Origin: Bipolaris cookei
Taxonomy: Eukaryota; Ascomycota; Dothideomycetes; Pleosporales; Pleosporaceae
Length of the DNA stretch: 64,000 nt
Reading direction: 5' to 3'
Assembly: GCA_002286855.1 (NCBI GenBank)
Contig: NRSV01000012.1
Span: 124,001-188,000 of the forward strand
Shown: piece by piece, positions 35,223 to 46,884 of the stretch
How positions within the stretch are numbered: the first letter of the stretch is position 1
Layout: each line of letters opens with the position of its first letter
The notes under the pieces: generated by a model
The model's database searches: none
What the model was told of the DNA's origin: nothing
What the model saw: the letters and a program-made list of their open reading frames with translations, nothing else
Made by a program: the position numbers and the translations under genes

Positions 35223-38200
35223 ATGTCCAAATGGCGACAGAAAGGATTTGTCCAGGATTCGGATGAGGACGAAGAAGAATCTCAGCTCGAGAGCCAGGGT
35301 TCTAGACTGAATGGCGGCTTGAGTAAACGCGTCGAGCGCGTCGAAGATGACATCAACGAGGTCAAGCAAGCTGAGGAGATAAGGCACCCCTTGAAAAAGG
35401 ATGGAGAATGCCCTGAAGGTTATGTTGCTGTTAATGGCAAGATTGAAAAAATATGTCCACAAGAAAAGAGGATAACATCGCCCACGAAACGCAGTTCACC
35501 CAAGCGTCCCACGCCCTCGCCATTTACGCCCTCGTCAACGCACAACCCAAGACCTCAGCCGTCAGAGAGTCCAGATCCGCTCCAAGGCTCTCCAACAGGA
35601 AAAGTTCCACGGACTATCCGAACTCAGTCATCTCAACACCGCCCTGAATCGCCAACCCACCCGCACAGCTCGACAGTGTCCATCCCTCCACTTTTCGACC
35701 AACTTGAGCCACTATTCCAAACGGCTCAGGGTTCAAACATACTACAGCAGGCAGCCCCTACAGAACATTCGAAGGAACGTATTGGTGCTTCGAATATATT
35801 GAATGAATTTGGCATTGCGCCCTTGTCAGATAACTCTGAAGATGACGAGCTTTCAGACCCGCCCACAGAGTTGGAGTCACCTCCACCGGCCTTCATCAAG
35901 CCTCATAGGCGGACAGCAGTGCAAGTTGTCATTCCTTCTTCAACAGCTTTACAGCGGCATCTCGTGGAAGAAAGGGCAAGGCGTGACTTTCGCCAGCGGA
36001 AACCCATTCAGTTACATCCTTATGCACTGGAGGGTGAGATGTACCGGAGGGAGGTCCAGAGCAGAGGTCTCCAGCCGGTACGAAGAGAGAGGTCGCGCTC
36101 GCCTCAAAGTCATCGAAGGCAGCAAGATGATGAAACGCAAGAACAAGAGTTCAATCCTGATGAGAACCCTACGAGTAGCCCCCCAGAGGTGGAGATACTA
36201 GTCTCTAGTCCCAATGTCCCGCAGCTAGAGAAAAATGGAAATACCAGAGGTTCAGGACATCAGCATGCTTTCAAGCGTATCAGACGCCCTCCTTCCACAC
36301 AGCTTCGCCACCCTCATACAGTGAAACGGAGGAAGCCCAATATCCCATCTACACAAGATGTCGTACCACCGACAAGCATATTCGAAGGTTCTAGGCTGCA
36401 ACGCGACATTTTTTCGATACCCCCCGATTCTCCTCCTTATTCGAGTAGTCCACCGCATGCGAACGCTTCAGCCCGCCGTCCAGGTATGCTGTGTGCCACG
36501 ACGCTAGCCCCCGACTTGCCAACTCCTTCTACCTCATCAATCATGCAAGATGACCCTCGTCCATTGTTGGAATCTGACTCTGATACTGTAATGCGCAGTA
36601 CTCAAAGGCCTAGTAGCGGGCTTCGTCGACCAATAAGAGTGGTACTAACGGACAGCTCAGCTTCCGCAGCAAGTTCTGCCAGCGAGGCAGAGCAGGATGA
36701 CAGTGAGTTAAGGAATGTGAGCAGAAAGATGAAGGGGGTTTTACCAGCTTCCTGGCTACGATTCGACCTACAGACTCAGGAGCGACTGAAAGCCCAGCAA
36801 CGTGAGCGAGACAGGATGCGTATGAACATGGTTTTGTCCGCAGAGCGCAACACACCAGTGCGCGGAGTTGCTCAAAAAATCACAAAACCACTGGGACGGC
36901 CTCCATTGTCATCAGTCCCCAATACTTCTTCCAAAGATCCAGTCGTTATATCCGATGAGTCGGAGGATGAACTAAGGGTTCCTTTCTCGCGCCCTATCCA
37001 GGATGCCCAGGATCCTGTAGCTGATGCCTCGGCATTAGCTAAGATATTTGACAGCCGCTATGCTGATGACGACAATCTGTCGGATATGGAGCATGATCGT
37101 TTGCATCTACCTACACTCGGAGGGACTGGTCCCAAGCGGAAGAGACAGAGTAAGCTGACCGACGCCTTTGGTAAAGCAAAGAAGGCAAAATCTTCAAGCT
37201 ATGCCGGACGATCCTCTGGTGGTCAGTCTGAAAAAAGAAAACACAGCCATCCTAGGAAGACGCGTCGACATGCTCCACCAGCTATGAGCATTGTCGACGT
37301 TGTTCTCTCGCCATCGAAACGAGCTGCCAACGCACCACAGTTTCTCCGAGTGGCCAGGCGGCAAGCGCTTCAAAGACCAGATCTTGCCCGCCAAAGTCCA
37401 CGTAACAAACAAATACGACTGCATAATGCTCAAGATACCGAGGAAGCCAATACCGTTCTTGAGCAGTGGCAAAGGGGCGCTTTGAAGCAGAAATCAGATG
37501 TCGCTATGCAAGAACGGAGATCTCGCTCTCCCTTGACTAATAGAGCCGACAATCAGCAGTATGCAGAGCGACAGTCAGGAATTGATGCAGATTCTGCAAA
37601 CGATCTTGATAGGCGATCAGAAGCTACAACAGAAGTCTCTCGTTTGCGGAAGCGTACAAATATGCCTGCTGGTCTTCGGGTCTTTCGACGCTCATCTCCT
37701 AACGAGGCCAAGTCCACTCGCCAAAGCAAGAAAATGTTGCAGACCACCAAGCATCACAAACGTCCAGGGCTCAATGGTTCCTTGCCATTCCGAGTTGCAC
37801 AGCTCGAAGGTGACGAGAATGACTTTGGCCGTGACCACAGGAAGATTGCGTTCGAGAAAGGTTTACTGCATGTCGATCAGCAGTTCAGAAAGCAGCTGCC
37901 TAATGAGCATCGTATTGTCAATCCCCAATTGACGCGTTACCTTGCAGATGATGGTGTTGAACCACCATTGCTTCCTTCTGCGAATGACTCAGGAGAGCGT
38001 ACAGTAGAGACTCCAAGCAAATTAGGACCTATGACCAAGAAGCGTCTCAAACTCAAGGGTCAAGCGCGAAGGATCGATGTGGATGCACGAGAATTTCGTC
38101 AGCCAAGCGAGCCAGCAGTTCAGGAAGTGCTCGGAACAATTGATGTTGGTCCAGTACAAGAAACCAACCGAGAACAGGACCTTCCTATCCTTCATGGATT

Positions 38201-41200
38201 GGGGCCTTTCGGTACCCGGTATCCCATCACATTTGACGTATACTCACTAGCATCCGAGACATACTTCCATGCATCTACTTTGGTTGGGTCTAATGAGTTT
38301 CATCGAGCTCTAAGCATTGGGAAGCCGGAGGGTCGCAATCTTGACGAGACTGCAGGATATTCCACCGTTACCGACGGAGCAATTTCTGTCAGATGTGGTT
38401 CATGGAATGACGAGACGTCTTCGAGTCTGCATGACCTAGTGAGGAACGTGTCGGTATCCTTGGCAGCCCAATCATCCAATCCCGACACATCCACAAAAGT
38501 TCATATTGGCGAAATGCCAGCAGCTAAAGTAACACGGTCACTCATTACCTACATATCCGATCATCTTAGCTTCCTGGATCCAATCGACCGAAAAGACTTC
38601 GTGGCTAAAGCAGTCCGATTCTGCCAAACGCTCTTCGATGGTGCATTGGCTGCTTTTAATACCGTTGACGGTCCTGGAACAGAATCTGGCTGGAGTACCA
38701 TGCGCACTGTCACTTACCTACTTGTCATAAGTCTCCAAGTCCACCGTATTGCTCAACACTCGGCTGTCGACGAAGGAAGCCGCGCCGGTATCCTAACGCT
38801 GTTGAAGAATGCCTCAAAGACTGTGGTCACTCATTTAATACGACAAGCTATCCCTAAGCTGGACAATTTTCTCGAACTCAACAGGCGACACTCTGTGCGC
38901 GAGAAAGGTGTACAAGACGGTGAAGTCGCTGTCGAGAGCACAGTTATCTGCATACACGTTCTGGAAGAGCTACATATGACAGCCTGGGGATTCTGGGACC
39001 TTGCCAGTCAAGAGCTCAGCCCCAAAGTATCTGGTGCCACGCATCTTTCTGCTTTCGAAACAACATGGGCTACACTATTCACTCTCCTCCCGTTTGGCGA
39101 AATCGATGTTTTTGGTATCCCACTCAGGAAGCGAAGAGAAACCTTCCAGAACGATAATTGGTCATGCATTCGGGATATCCTTCGACGAATATTTGAGTTG
39201 TACTCGAGCACGTACAGGAAGCACAGTGCATCACTGAATGATTATGTCCTGGCCAATCTTGCTCGATGTCACCGACTGATGACACACTGGCACTGGAGAC
39301 GTCCCGAGTTGATGCTCAACGCCGTCGTGGACTTTTTTGGTAAGAATGGTCTTAGAGGTCTTCGACGCGAGGCAAGCGTTGGCTCCTTTCCTTTTCCGGA
39401 TAACGTTGCTGCTGACCCTTCATTGACTGTTGAGCCGAATGAATACTCGTTCCACATCTCGCTAAAGTGCCTCAGTTTGGGCCTGCGTGGTATGAAAGAC
39501 GTTTACCCAGAGAAGAAGATTCGTAGCTTTGTCTTTCGGTGTTTACCCAACCACGGCCGAGCATATCCAAAGGATCAACCTCTCGATGAGGAGAGCCTTG
39601 CAGCTTTGCGCAATCATCATGACCTGCTATCTGTTCTATACTGGAATGCCCCGCCAACCTGTCGACCAAAGCTAGAACAAATTCGTGGTCTTGTAAATCA
39701 CAACTCCCACCGCGAGGCCTGCAGATTGAGCGTCCGTGCCTGGGCGAATCTTACTGCTTTCCAACTATCTACCGAGGAGCCCTATAAGTCTGCAGAACCT
39801 TTCGCACTTTGGCACAAGGACATCATGCATCAGACTTTAAGACAGTACAGACTCGCGAAAATCGAGGCCGACGACTTTTTGAAATCAATTGCTACCGAAG
39901 GTTCAACGAACATCTCCGCAGTCATGGTTCGTCAAACAATGGAGAGGAACCAAGAACAGGTCATTGCGACTTTGCGAGATTGCATTGCGGGTATGGGCAA
40001 GGCTATCAAACGTGTAAGGGACCTATCGTCTTTGAGAAACTTTCTTATCGAGTCCGATATCATGCATCTACTTGAGCTTCCTCATCTAGAAGATCGGCGG
40101 CTGGTCAACGTCATTCATGATACACTCAAAGTTCTACAAGAGTACTCGAAGTTGCAGAAAATGCAGAAAATGCAGAAAATGCAGTCAAAGAAGGATATAA
40201 GCCAGCAAACCAATGAGAGCCAAGACTACGGCGATTTCCCAGACATGGACGACTTGGATGATCTAGATGATCTGGATTCAGCCCCTCCAGCGAAGCAAGT
40301 ACAACAACAGTCTGGTCTTGACTTCATCCAAACACCGCTTTGGCACCTGCTTTCGAATGCGTTTGGCGCGGAGAATGCACCAGATGATATTCTACTCAAG
40401 GACTGTGTCGATACCTGGGTTTGCATTGCTGAAGGTCAGATCGTATCGGGCGAGCGAGCATGGTCTTACTACCTCGATTCGTTCAGCCAAGTGTCATGGA
40501 AGCAACTACGTCAGACCGAGCAGACGCGCAAGTTTGGTCCCTACTTCATGGCTGCTCTCATTGACTGTGACCCTGCCGTGTACGAAGAACATCGAAATGA
40601 CTTCCTCCAGGCTCTGATGGTGTGCCTGGTGGAACGAGAGGCCATGCTCAGATTCCAGGATCGGCTGCTGCACGCCATTATAAGAACAGATGGTGATCAC
40701 CCCCTTATGCAGAACCTGCCCTTCTTTCGTGATCTCGAAACCGGAGCGTGGGATATCAATCCAGAATCCCTTCGCACACGGCGCCTAGCACTAATTTCGA
40801 GCATTCTGTCAAATATGCGAGACGACATTTACGCGATCGATCGTCATGAGCCCGGGCATGCATCTGAAGCGAGGAGACTTTACGCTTGCATACTCAAAGA
40901 CTTCATGGCATCAATGAAGTACAACTACCAACAGCTCAGCCAGGGTACAACTATCACGGGTGCCTACGTCGAGTTTGTCCAGAAAATTGTTCAGTTCTTA
41001 AAGCAATACACAAGCGATATAGTCCCCGTACTGCCTTTCTTTACGGACTCGACCGCCTTCCCTCTACCTGCCGAAGATCCTACTTACGTAGTTGCTCGCC
41101 TATGTGGATATGCACCGAAGCTATCAGACTCCGGAAAGGCCAAACAGTTGTCAGTCTTCATGCAAACCGTAGCGCAACAAGCCGCTGCAGACAACAAACA

Positions 41201-42005
41201 AACATACTTGGTGCACCAGCTCACCGACGCGCTCTGTACCGATCAAGCACCAGCAACCGACAGAGCAACATTGCGATCCGTACTATTGCAAGCCATCTTC
41301 CCAGCATACCTCGAAGAAATGCTCTCATCCAGCACCGCCTTCGCCATCGGCCTCCCAATCTTACAAGCCTTACCGCCCACCCTTGACACAATGCTCTTCG
41401 ACCTCCGCATCACCCAACCAGAAAGCCTTGTTTCAATCGTCACCCCCATCGTATCCATCTCCCACGCCTTCATCCGCGCCATAGAACAACTAAAAGACAA
41501 CCACCACCTCCTGCATCGCCGCTATGTCCTCTCCGCGCTAGCCTACATGCTTGACGCCATGACATCTGTTCTACCGCCATTGGAATATATATTGAGTCGT
41601 ACCTCTGCTACCATCTCCGCTCCCCCATTCATAACGTACATCGATGATCTCACGTCGTACATCCTTGCGCTTCTGCACAATACGGAGCTCGACAGCGTGC
41701 CTTCTTACACTAGCGATGCGCATGCTTCGCCGCCGGGTGATCAACACGCCAATCTCCTGGCCTTTTGCCGTCGCAGCTTAGCTGAGAGTATCAAGACTAA
41801 TTGGAGTGAGAGTGCAGGCGCAATATGGTTCGGTGTTGGGAATGCTCGGCGTGAGGTTCTGCTCGATGTGGGGAGTGTGGAGGAAGAAAGGGTGAGGTTG
41901 GAGGCATGTGCTATGCGGTTCCGAGGGGTATTTGATGATTTGTATGGGGTTGGGGATTATCGCGATGGGTATGAGATGAGTGCGGGGTTGGATGTTTTTG
42001 TTTAG
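35223..42005 (+). CDS. MMS22: Mus7/Mms22 family replication-stress protein
   Basis: This large single-exon gene (2260 aa) belongs to the fungal Mus7/Mms22 family. In yeasts these proteins act with the Rtt101-Mms1 cullin ligase, and with Ctf4, at stalled replication forks. The N-terminus MSKWRQKGFVQDSDEDEEES is characteristic. About 1000 disordered residues follow, rich in SP, basic clusters (GPKRKRQSKLTDAFGK, PRKTRRHAPPAM) and acidic patches. The folded C-terminal half starts near PILHGLGPFGTRYPITFDVY. It includes WIYEALL-like helical repeats, FGPYFMAALIDCDPAVYEEH and DLETGAWDINPESLRTRRLA. A 9-bp tandem repeat (40154-40184) encodes Lys-Met-Gln units next to an Asp-Asp-Leu repeat. The start at 35223 is preferred. 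An in-frame ATG at 35151 would add 24 residues. Confidence 0.92.
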   Translation: MSKWRQKGFVQDSDEDEEESQLESQGSRLNGGLSKRVERVEDDINEVKQAEEIRHPLKKDGECPEGYVAVNGKIEKICPQEKRITSPTKRSSPKRPTPSPFTPSSTHNPRPQPSESPDPLQGSPTGKVPRTIRTQSSQHRPESPTHPHSSTVSIPPLFDQLEPLFQTAQGSNILQQAAPTEHSKERIGASNILNEFGIAPLSDNSEDDELSDPPTELESPPPAFIKPHRRTAVQVVIPSSTALQRHLVEERARRDFRQRKPIQLHPYALEGEMYRREVQSRGLQPVRRERSRSPQSHRRQQDDETQEQEFNPDENPTSSPPEVEILVSSPNVPQLEKNGNTRGSGHQHAFKRIRRPPSTQLRHPHTVKRRKPNIPSTQDVVPPTSIFEGSRLQRDIFSIPPDSPPYSSSPPHANASARRPGMLCATTLAPDLPTPSTSSIMQDDPRPLLESDSDTVMRSTQRPSSGLRRPIRVVLTDSSASAASSASEAEQDDSELRNVSRKMKGVLPASWLRFDLQTQERLKAQQRERDRMRMNMVLSAERNTPVRGVAQKITKPLGRPPLSSVPNTSSKDPVVISDESEDELRVPFSRPIQDAQDPVADASALAKIFDSRYADDDNLSDMEHDRLHLPTLGGTGPKRKRQSKLTDAFGKAKKAKSSSYAGRSSGGQSEKRKHSHPRKTRRHAPPAMSIVDVVLSPSKRAANAPQFLRVARRQALQRPDLARQSPRNKQIRLHNAQDTEEANTVLEQWQRGALKQKSDVAMQERRSRSPLTNRADNQQYAERQSGIDADSANDLDRRSEATTEVSRLRKRTNMPAGLRVFRRSSPNEAKSTRQSKKMLQTTKHHKRPGLNGSLPFRVAQLEGDENDFGRDHRKIAFEKGLLHVDQQFRKQLPNEHRIVNPQLTRYLADDGVEPPLLPSANDSGERTVETPSKLGPMTKKRLKLKGQARRIDVDAREFRQPSEPAVQEVLGTIDVGPVQETNREQDLPILHGLGPFGTRYPITFDVYSLASETYFHASTLVGSNEFHRALSIGKPEGRNLDETAGYSTVTDGAISVRCGSWNDETSSSLHDLVRNVSVSLAAQSSNPDTSTKVHIGEMPAAKVTRSLITYISDHLSFLDPIDRKDFVAKAVRFCQTLFDGALAAFNTVDGPGTESGWSTMRTVTYLLVISLQVHRIAQHSAVDEGSRAGILTLLKNASKTVVTHLIRQAIPKLDNFLELNRRHSVREKGVQDGEVAVESTVICIHVLEELHMTAWGFWDLASQELSPKVSGATHLSAFETTWATLFTLLPFGEIDVFGIPLRKRRETFQNDNWSCIRDILRRIFELYSSTYRKHSASLNDYVLANLARCHRLMTHWHWRRPELMLNAVVDFFGKNGLRGLRREASVGSFPFPDNVAADPSLTVEPNEYSFHISLKCLSLGLRGMKDVYPEKKIRSFVFRCLPNHGRAYPKDQPLDEESLAALRNHHDLLSVLYWNAPPTCRPKLEQIRGLVNHNSHREACRLSVRAWANLTAFQLSTEEPYKSAEPFALWHKDIMHQTLRQYRLAKIEADDFLKSIATEGSTNISAVMVRQTMERNQEQVIATLRDCIAGMGKAIKRVRDLSSLRNFLIESDIMHLLELPHLEDRRLVNVIHDTLKVLQEYSKLQKMQKMQKMQSKKDISQQTNESQDYGDFPDMDDLDDLDDLDSAPPAKQVQQQSGLDFIQTPLWHLLSNAFGAENAPDDILLKDCVDTWVCIAEGQIVSGERAWSYYLDSFSQVSWKQLRQTEQTRKFGPYFMAALIDCDPAVYEEHRNDFLQALMVCLVEREAMLRFQDRLLHAIIRTDGDHPLMQNLPFFRDLETGAWDINPESLRTRRLALISSILSNMRDDIYAIDRHEPGHASEARRLYACILKDFMASMKYNYQQLSQGTTITGAYVEFVQKIVQFLKQYTSDIVPVLPFFTDSTAFPLPAEDPTYVVARLCGYAPKLSDSGKAKQLSVFMQTVAQQAAADNKQTYLVHQLTDALCTDQAPATDRATLRSVLLQAIFPAYLEEMLSSSTAFAIGLPILQALPPTLDTMLFDLRITQPESLVSIVTPIVSISHAFIRAIEQLKDNHHLLHRRYVLSALAYMLDAMTSVLPPLEYILSRTSATISAPPFITYIDDLTSYILALLHNTELDSVPSYTSDAHASPPGDQHANLLAFCRRSLAESIKTNWSESAGAIWFGVGNARREVLLDVGSVEEERVRLEACAMRFRGVFDDLYGVGDYRDGYEMSAGLDVFV

Positions 42006-42405
42006 CTGGTATGCGAGAGCCTTTGTTTCATTGGGCTTGTAATTTTTAGTCTTAGATGAATTAGATGAACGTGTAATGTGAATGTGCAATGCCTTTTTCT
42101 TGCCTGCGTAAACCTCTACGGAGAAATGACACTCGTCTTCACATTGTTGTTGTCTGGTTGCTATTCTAGTTTCTGAACTAGCCATGTCGCATAAAATTAA
42201 GGATAACTTGCTCGCGTCTGGCAAGACTCAATCAAACTCTCATTACTCACGTGAGTCCATATCCATGTTCGGAGTTTCTAGCTATCATACCTGCTGCCCG
42301 CAATAAAACTTTACATATTTCTTCTCACAAGCTTGGCCGCTCCGCTGGACAAAGTACGTAGGCTAACCTTCGAACCTCTGACAAGGATTTTCACACCGTG
42401 ACGCT
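42006..42405. other. Intergenic, convergent 3' ends
   Basis: These are the 3' flanks of the Mus7/Mms22 and RRM genes. A TTAGATGAA duplication lies near 42052-42068 and a CACGTG near 42248. No gene is seen. Confidence 0.55.
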
Positions 42406-45400
42406 TCAGTCTGAATTGCTGCCTTCACCTTTACCTTCACCTTCGCCATCGCCATCGCCTTTGCGTATATGTTAGCTGCATTCTCCCCGAGGACCGACCA
42501 ACACTTACGTGATTTAAACAATCCTTCAGTAGCCTCTCGCACCCTCCTTTTCGTGTCCATTCGTGCATTGGTACGTGCATAGTAGGATGAAGTATCATTT
42601 TTGACAGCGTATCGGATGGCTTCAACATGGGTCATCTGCGAAGTGAAGGGATCATAACTGTGCAGGTCCCCCCAAGGATTCGGAACAACAGGCTTAGGGG
42701 CAATTTCATTTGCTGCAGATTGACAATTGGTGCTAGGTTCGAAAGCGGGCGTCTTCTTATTTTTCTTCTTGTTCTTCTTTTTCTTCTTTCTGGGTGTCTC
42801 GGCTGAGGCTTTTTCAGACTGGGCGGCAATCTCTCTAGCAGGTGTACCTTGCGAAGGATCTGAAGCGCCAATTCTGCCGTCAGGAGCAGAGCAAACATCA
42901 GTTGGTTCGTGAATATTATCACCAGCTATAGTTGAAGTGGAGGAGTACCGTGAAAGAGATTGACAAGGAGTCGTGACTGCTTCAAGAATTATTCTGTGAT
43001 GTACCTAGTTTCAGGTGCTTTTGAACCTACTGGACTGATCAGTTTCAGATTGCTCTGCAGAAGAAGTTGGAATAGCTAGCAATGACGTGGATGGCTTTTT
43101 GTTTGATCCTGTTTCGCATTCCGGTTCGTGGGTAGCAGGAGTAGTAGAATCTTTGTGGGAAGGTTTTGCTTCGTGACGAGACTGAGTTTTGGGGGAAACT
43201 GCTTTCTTTGGTACGGAAGTAGGGCTCAGTACCTGTGGCGAGAGGAAAGACTTAGAATCGAGTTGCCTCTCAGGTTCGGCTGATAAGGCTTGCTTGACTG
43301 CTGGATGTTGGACACTCTCATCTGCCTTGTTCACTTTCTTCTGATTGTCTTTCGCATTAACGTCAACAATCTTTGCCTTAGTTTGGCCTTTAGGCTTCTT
43401 CGTCTCCTCAGGAGTATGCTGCTCAGGTTTTGCATCAGTTGCGTCTACATCAAAGCGTACATCTCCAGCTATGGATGAGTTGGCTGAGCCTATAGACACC
43501 TCAAGCTCTCGTTGTGGATCTGTGGCAATCTTCGCTTTCTTCAAGGATGCAATCTTATTGGCCTTGGCCTTGGCAACTCGATCAGCCTCCTCCTTCTTCT
43601 GCTGTTTTTTCTTGGTCTCTTTTTCCTTCTTTGCTTGCGCCTTGTTTTTTGTCGCGAATGGATGAAGGGACTGCATTTGCTGGGCTCCAGCTTTTTTGGT
43701 TGTGTCAGTTGGAGTCGGTTCGGCAGGAGCTGACATGGTTGCGCCCTGTTCTACAAGACTAGCTTCTGCATGTGCTGTATTTGGAATTATCTCTTTATCC
43801 TGGCTATATCTTTCCCCGGTTTCGGAGGCTTCTGGGGTATTTTCAGTGTTTGATGCTACAGTTGTTGGCTTCTCAGGCTCTAAGTACGTCTCTCGAGCAG
43901 TATCGGGCTTGTGCTCTTCAGCCATGATCTGGGATTTGGGCCTGTCTTGTAGTAGGTTCCTGGAGATAATTTGTGAAGGTGGAGCGACGGTACCATGGTC
44001 TGCAGTATTTGCTTGGTCCTGGACCTCTGGTTTTGGCTCCGTTTGCGTAGCTTCAGACTGCACTTCTGGTGTGGCGTCAAAGCTGTTGTTATTCTCCACT
44101 CCAGTATCAGAAGTGTCATCCTCGACCTCATTTCCTGTTCCGGGAGTTGATTTTCTCGTATCGTTACTCTGTGAGATTTGGGCTGACTTGTTTTCGAGAC
44201 AGGTATCCGTATTAGTGGGTAGAGATGTGGAGCGAGTTGTCTTGTCTTTGTTTTGAGCACTATCAGATTGGCTAGACTGCTCAGGTGGTTGTGCAATCGA
44301 TTCTTGCCTCTCGTCTGCCGCATGACACATATTTTGGCCGCGATGCGATGGTGGAACAACTTGAAATTCGGTTGAGTGAGTATTTCCAACACTCTGATCA
44401 TCCGCTCTGCTAGATGGTTCGTCCTTGGTAGTGGTTGGAGATATTATAATGACTTCCATTTCTTCATCGGCCTCTGATTCCTCATGTATGGAAGGCTCCT
44501 TGTTGATTAGCGACTCGCGCTTGTTTTTGCTCTTAGCTTTCTTTGCTGGAGACTTTTGTTGGCGTTTCGAATTCTCCGATTCAAGATCACCAGCCTCTGC
44601 ATAACTGGCGACATCCGACTGTGCAATGGGTTTCTTTGGCAGGCCGCTTCTAGCATCCTGGGGAGAGTACAACACTACATCTCTTGCTTTAGCCATTACA
44701 TTATCGGTATTAATGGCAATACTCTTCTCGCTACGGGATAGGTTGGTCGTAACACGAATATGACTGTTAGCTGCCTGGCCTGTGCGTGAGTAATCAGAGT
44801 ACACTGTCGGGGGTGATTCTTTCTGATAGAACCGCCTTGGTACTGAGACTGTCGGCCGAACCTCGCCACTTCGTAGCTGAGGGTCAAATTGATTGATAGT
44901 CAGAGCCACCTTCGCATCAGCGTATGATGCAAATCTGCACACGTTAGCTAGTCCAGAAGGCTGAGGAATGATCTACTCACGTGGCGAAAGCATGAAAAGG
45001 GCCTTTCCCTACATTATGCCTCAAGGAAATCGCAATAGGAGTGATCCCAATCGTCTGTTCAAATAGCTGCAGAATCTCGCTTTCGCTGACATCCGGGGGC
45101 AGATCTCCAATCCAAAGCTCTTTGACAGTAGCATTGTTGGGGCCAATCCAGGTGTGACCACATCCGGAAACGGAATCGCCTGTGATGTTCGGATCATCCT
45201 CTGACTGACGTCGTCTATTGCTGATCTCGTTATAGCGTGAGCCCGTTGGAAGCATATGGCTATGACTACTATGGACTGAACGGCCGCTCGAAGGGGACAT
45301 CTTTCGACCTTGGTTCTGCGGAGCTGTGAAACTGTAAGGCCCACCTTTCCTTCCCATATCGCTGTACCCCTGCCCGGCGCTAAACTTGCGGTTGTTGCCA

Positions 45401-46884
45401 CTGTACGGATCATAGAGTTGATTTGCGCCTGAATGGTTGGAACGGCGAGGTATCGGTACTCGAGGATCTATGCCTTGGGAACCCATATGGCTCGGGAAGT
45501 GAATATTCGTCATCTCACCCATCAACAGCGGTTGTGGTCCTTGTGGATCGTTAAGATAAGCTGGGTTCATCTGTATTCCTCGTGTGACACCTGGTTGGGA
45601 GTCCGTGTGCCCCTGGGACGCTACTATTAGTTCCATAGTCGGGACAGGATGTCCTGTATGGGACATCATCGATGGTCCCAGCAAATAGGGATTCATTGTA
45701 GGACCTGGAATCATCGGGGAGTTCATCTGCGGGCCAACAGTCATTTGGACCGGAACACACTGAGTCGGCTGTATTCCAGGCATTCCAACGGAATCCCGCC
45801 GCGGATATGGCCCAGAAACTGTACGGCTATCGTTCTCAACCCAACCTTGTGGCTGGTTATATAGTCCAGAACCTAGATTTCGATTACCCTTGGGTCCTTT
45901 CAAGGCTTGCGCACGTGCATTCTGAGACTCCATAGACGGGCCTTTCATGCGCCCCATGCCGCTGTGTCTTGTGTGGCTTTGGAATTCACCTGGTTGTTGC
46001 GGTATATAGGGTATAGCGCGTTGGGATGACGATTGCAATCTTGACCGATCTGACATAGGGAGGGTTGCGGAAGCTGTACGACCAGTCTCATCTGGTAAGG
46101 TCTCTGTCAATTGTGTAAGCTTTTTTACTCTGAATCATCACTGTCTGCGGCGCTTCTTACCGGCTTTCTTGCTGTCGGATTTCGCAACTGTGATGGTTGT
46201 TGCTTTTGCCTCACTGACATCTTGCTGAGCCACAACAGAAAGTTGCTGGCTCCGAATTGAATCTAGTCCAGCATTGTTGGCCAAGTTAGAGTCATTCCAG
46301 CTGGCAATCAAGATGAAGGCGACGTTCCAGAGGAACGCTCGAGGAAAGGAAGTAAGTTCGCCGAAGACAAAGATCTGGTCGAGGACTGTGAGGGGATCAT
46401 TGAGATCGTACACATTTCCGATATTGATGCCAGTAAAATCGAGTCGATCCGAATGCTCTCGAGCCCAGTCCTTAGCAAATCTATCTGCGGCATACAAGGT
46501 GTCACGCGCGATGAAGATAAGCATTTGCTCACAGAATTGCCTGCCCTCGACAAAGATGTCTACAGCATCCCAGAGATCCTCGACGGTCCAGCCTTGGTTG
46601 GGAAATATGCACAGGCATTGATCTTGACGGTAGTTAGCGACTATTGTTCATGCTCTTCATACACCAGTATACTACTCACCCTTGTATTTGATTTGCCAGT
46701 ACCTTGCCGCCTGCACCACAGCTACAGGATCATTCGTACTGCGCACAACGGTAGGTATAAGGCTTGAACCTACCAGACGGTGGGCTTGCGTTCCAAGTTC
46801 AGTGGAAAAGAAAGCTTTTCGTACGCCTGGTAAGAATCTTGGGTCTCTAGTCGCATGTTGAACATAATCAACAGAGTCACCCAT
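42406..46884 (-). CDS. Large RRM-domain RNA-binding protein (six exons)
   Basis: Proposed CDS is complement(join(42406..42458,42509..42976,43031..44934,44981..46103,46161..46622,46680..46884)), 1404 aa. The upstream ~222 codons look like a separate gene ending KKRRRQ. However, a 57-nt GTAAGA...TTGACAG intron (46104-46160) removes that stop in the correct phase and joins the downstream frame. The N-terminal part (WTVEDLWDAVDIFVEGRQF, FTGINIGNVYDLNDP) is unrecognised. A Pro/Met/Gly-rich region leads to one RRM (about 551-625) with RNP2 ELWIGDL and RNP1-like GKGPFHAFATF, split by a 46-nt intron. A long Ser/Thr/Glu/Lys-rich disordered region follows, with a KKKKKNKKKNKK cluster. The C-terminus carries WGDLHSYDPFTSQMTHVEAI and an acidic DGDGEGEGKGEG tail from a 53-nt last exon. 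If 46104-46160 is not spliced, these are two genes, 46138-46884 and 42406-46056. Confidence 0.78.

Noticed and set aside
42998..43030. 33-nt intron alternative in the RRM gene (donor at GTTCAA)
   Set aside because: It is too short for introns in this genome. A 54-nt GTAGGT...CAG intron (42977-43030) fits better and keeps the frame.
43696..44256. 186-codon plus-strand frame inside the RRM gene
   Set aside because: It is an antisense shadow of the low-complexity coding exon, with no domain and composition explained by the other strand.
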